A stretch of DNA of 64,000 bases. It comes from Amblyornis subalaris (lineage: Eukaryota > Chordata > Aves > Passeriformes > Ptilonorhynchidae). The notes beneath the pieces were generated by a model. It did not search any database and was not told the origin of the DNA. It saw only the letters and a list, made by a program, of their open reading frames with translations. Location: assembly GCA_018881555.1 (NCBI GenBank), contig JACAXG010000133.1, positions 124,001 through 188,000 of the forward strand. Reading direction: 5' to 3'. Both the position numbers and the translations under genes were made by a program. Positions 61,978-64,000 of this stretch are shown here, piece by piece (position 1 is the first letter of the stretch; each line of letters begins with the position of its first letter).

Positions 61978-62402
61978 NGAATCACAGAATCATAGAATGT
62001 GCTGGAAGGGACNTTAAAGATCATGCCATTCACTCGACCAGGTTGCTCAAAGCCCCATCCAGCCCGGCCTTGAACATTCCCAGGGCTGGGGCATCCCCAG
62101 GTTCTCCAGGCAACCTGCTCCAGTGCCTCAGCACCCTCACTATACAGAATTTCTTCTAATATCCAATCTAAATCTACTCTCTTTCAGTTTAAAGCCATTC
62201 CCTGTTGTCCTATGGACATGCCCTTGGAAGCAGTTTCTCTCCAGCCTTGTCTGTTCCCCTTATCTACCAGAAGGTGCTCTAAGGTGTCCCTGGAGCCTTC
62301 TCTTCTCCAGCCTGAACAACCCCAACTCTCTCTGCCTGTCGTCATAGGGGAGGTGCTCCAGCCCTCTGATCATCTTTGTGGCCCTTCACTCCAACAGGTC
62401 TA
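61978..62402 (-). repeat. CR1 LINE 3' end, about 425 bp, minus strand
   Basis: The left edge GAATCACAGAATCATAGAAT is the complement of the CR1 tail. Blocks then follow in canonical order: GCTGGAAGGGAC, CGACCAGGTTGCTCAAAGCC, CCATCCAGCCCGGCCTTGAA, CAGGCAACCTGCTCCAGTGC, CTCTTTCAGTTTAAAGCCAT, TTCTCCAGCCTGAACAACCC and GAGGTGCTCCAGCCCTCTGA. Compared with the usual CR1 order, roughly 40 bases are missing between AAAGATCATGCCATTCA and CGACCAGG. This is the longest and least diverged CR1 in the window. The plus-strand frames at 62123-62403 are antisense to it and have no coding value. Confidence 0.95.
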
Positions 62403-64000
62403 AAAGCCAGGAAGGTTTATATTATTTTTTTCATATTAATTGATATTTTCAAAGCATATTATGTAGGAATGACCCTGTCNACCATAATGAAAGTAACTGG
62501 ATGATAGAATATGATTATCATTTTGTTTTCCAAGTTTAGAGATATATATGCATACATACAATGGATTTTTTAAAAACCCTATCTTATTGGGTAGCCTTGC
62601 ATTTTTTTCTCCAGAGTCTTTATTTCCCCTTATAGAATGTCTATACCACTTTCCATTGAATTTCTTAAGTATAGTTTTAGATTTTGCTNGTATTTTCTGC
62701 TTTTAGTGATCCAGAAGAATATCTACTGAAAATCATCCTCTATAATTATCCAAGATAGTAAAAGAAANCAATTATTTAATAGACGCCTCTCAAAGCACTC
62801 CAGCCTTTTTTCNTCTCACACAGTGATTTTCTGATTGAGAACTGCAAACTACCTGCAAAATTATTTTTTTTCCTAGTTTTAGCGGTTAACTTTGCACTAT
62901 AAACAGAAGACAAGTAGAAAATAAACAGAGCAAAGATGGAGGAACCGCCAAGCAGGCTGGTCTCTGGAGGAGCATAGAGGGATGGAGGAGCAGGCTCAGT
63001 GCCTCCTCGCCTCTGGGAGCTAAACCTCTCCCTCTTAGTCACTCAGTCTGGTGGGACCCTGTCACTTTGATGTGTTGTTGACATGTGAGTTTTTAAGGAG
63101 CTAGCCTGGAATANAAAAAGAGCAATTTTCTTTCTCACAAGGAAAACTTTTCTAGAAATCTACTCCACTTAAATACACTCACTTGACAGTAAAACANCTT
63201 GGCATTTCCTTGCACAAACAAACGAAATGTGAGTGTGTAAACCTCTCTGTGTTCCTCAGTAGTTAGATCATGTCCTACAGAAAGANTGAAAGAATGTCAC
63301 CCGAGCTTTTGTATCTCTTTTGCAGGTCCATTTAATTTCTGTCTATTATGAGCTGTGATTTTAATTTTAGCTTATACAGTTCCTCAACCAAGCTATTGAA
63401 TTTTCCAGTACCTCAGAAAACTGACAACTGGACAGCAAGCTGAAATTTCAATAAAATTCTGTGATTTATAAANGAGTATCATTTTTATTCTAATTTTTCA
63501 TCTGAAATGATTCCTTACTCAAAAAATATTTTCAAACACCAAAGAAAAAAAACAACTTTAAAAGTAAATGACCTTTCTGAGACAAAATGGAATATTGCAT
63601 GCCTCATTTCTGAATAGTATGATAGGAAAATGGAAAGATGAGATTTATTTTCTTCACCTTTAATGAGCCGAGTAATAGTAGGACACATGGTGAAATATGA
63701 ATAATATTTTCCCAGAGGCCATTTCCTTCTGATGCATAATGCTCTGTTTTCCTTTAGCAGCCATTAAGTTGCTTTTATATGGAAAATTCAAAGAACTGAC
63801 AGTAAGTCCTAAGTTACTGCTCAACAAATTGCAGTGGGTTTTAGAAATTTAATCTTTAAGGACCATTTATTCTGCTGCTAAAGAGTTGATTTAATAATTA
63901 AAAAAATCAAAATGTAACATTTAAAAAAACATAAATGAAAACATTGAAAATATTTTTTTCTCATACATTTACTTCCATCAACATCGTGACTATCAGCTCC
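62403..64000. other. Unique A+T-rich non-coding DNA
   Basis: One 88-codon minus-strand frame with an N (62776-63042) is unrecognised. A runs are common after 63,890. No gene or element was recognised up to the end of the window. Confidence 0.5.

Noticed and set aside
62123..62403. Two overlapping plus-strand frames of 63-74 codons
   Set aside because: They are antisense to the CR1 element at 61978-62402 and reflect its composition.
1..64000. Operons, CRISPR arrays, riboswitches, phage or plasmid features
   Set aside because: Sequence character is that of vertebrate nuclear DNA. No regular spacer-repeat array or dense coding exists in the window.

Overview
This window looks like non-coding nuclear DNA from a bird, either intergenic or inside a very large intron. 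The main evidence is a set of CR1 LINE 3' ends that carry the avian tail (octamer ATTCTATG or its complement) and several LTR copies that open TGTCCTGG or TGTCATGG and close CATGACA or a variant. That LTR type is familiar from bird genomes, probably Neoaves and possibly a songbird, but the species cannot be fixed from this sequence. Many isolated N bases and one 295-base N run mark it as a draft assembly.

I found no protein-coding gene, exon, tRNA, rRNA or other RNA gene that I can support. The open frames are short and scattered on both strands at about the density expected by chance in A+T-rich DNA. The longest fall on N runs, low-complexity tracts or repeats. Bacterial categories such as operons, CRISPR arrays and riboswitches do not apply.

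Layout: 1-17 kb is mostly unique A+T-rich DNA with a possible MIR fragment (3.87 kb), a possible old CR1 remnant (7.1 kb), two CR1 tails (10.1 and 10.5 kb) and a good MIR/CORE-SINE-like copy (16.0 kb). At 17.35 kb is a minus-strand CR1 tail. At 20.5 kb is a tandem duplication of 109 bp with no visible divergence. At 21.8-23.2 kb is a 1.43-kb LTR-like element. A solo LTR follows at 26.4-26.9 kb, then a long old CR1 at 27.1-27.75 kb, a CR1 tail at 30.46 kb, a CR1 at 32.4 kb and a diverged solo LTR at 34.5-34.9 kb. The N gap at 35.33-35.62 kb abuts an AGGAA array. From 35.7 to 59.6 kb there is little except simple repeats and one long imperfect hairpin at 46.55-46.67 kb. A minus-strand solo LTR with a perfect 5-bp target duplication lies at 59.65-60.23 kb, a very old CR1 at about 61.4 kb and a younger CR1 at 62.0-62.4 kb.

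Nothing here works together as a gene system. What the window records is layered transposon history: old MIR and CR1 copies, then younger CR1, then ERVL-like LTRs reduced to solo copies, plus microsatellite growth. I saw no previously undescribed biological system. The best leads are the 46.55-kb hairpin, the undiverged 109-bp duplication and the 1.43-kb LTR-like element.
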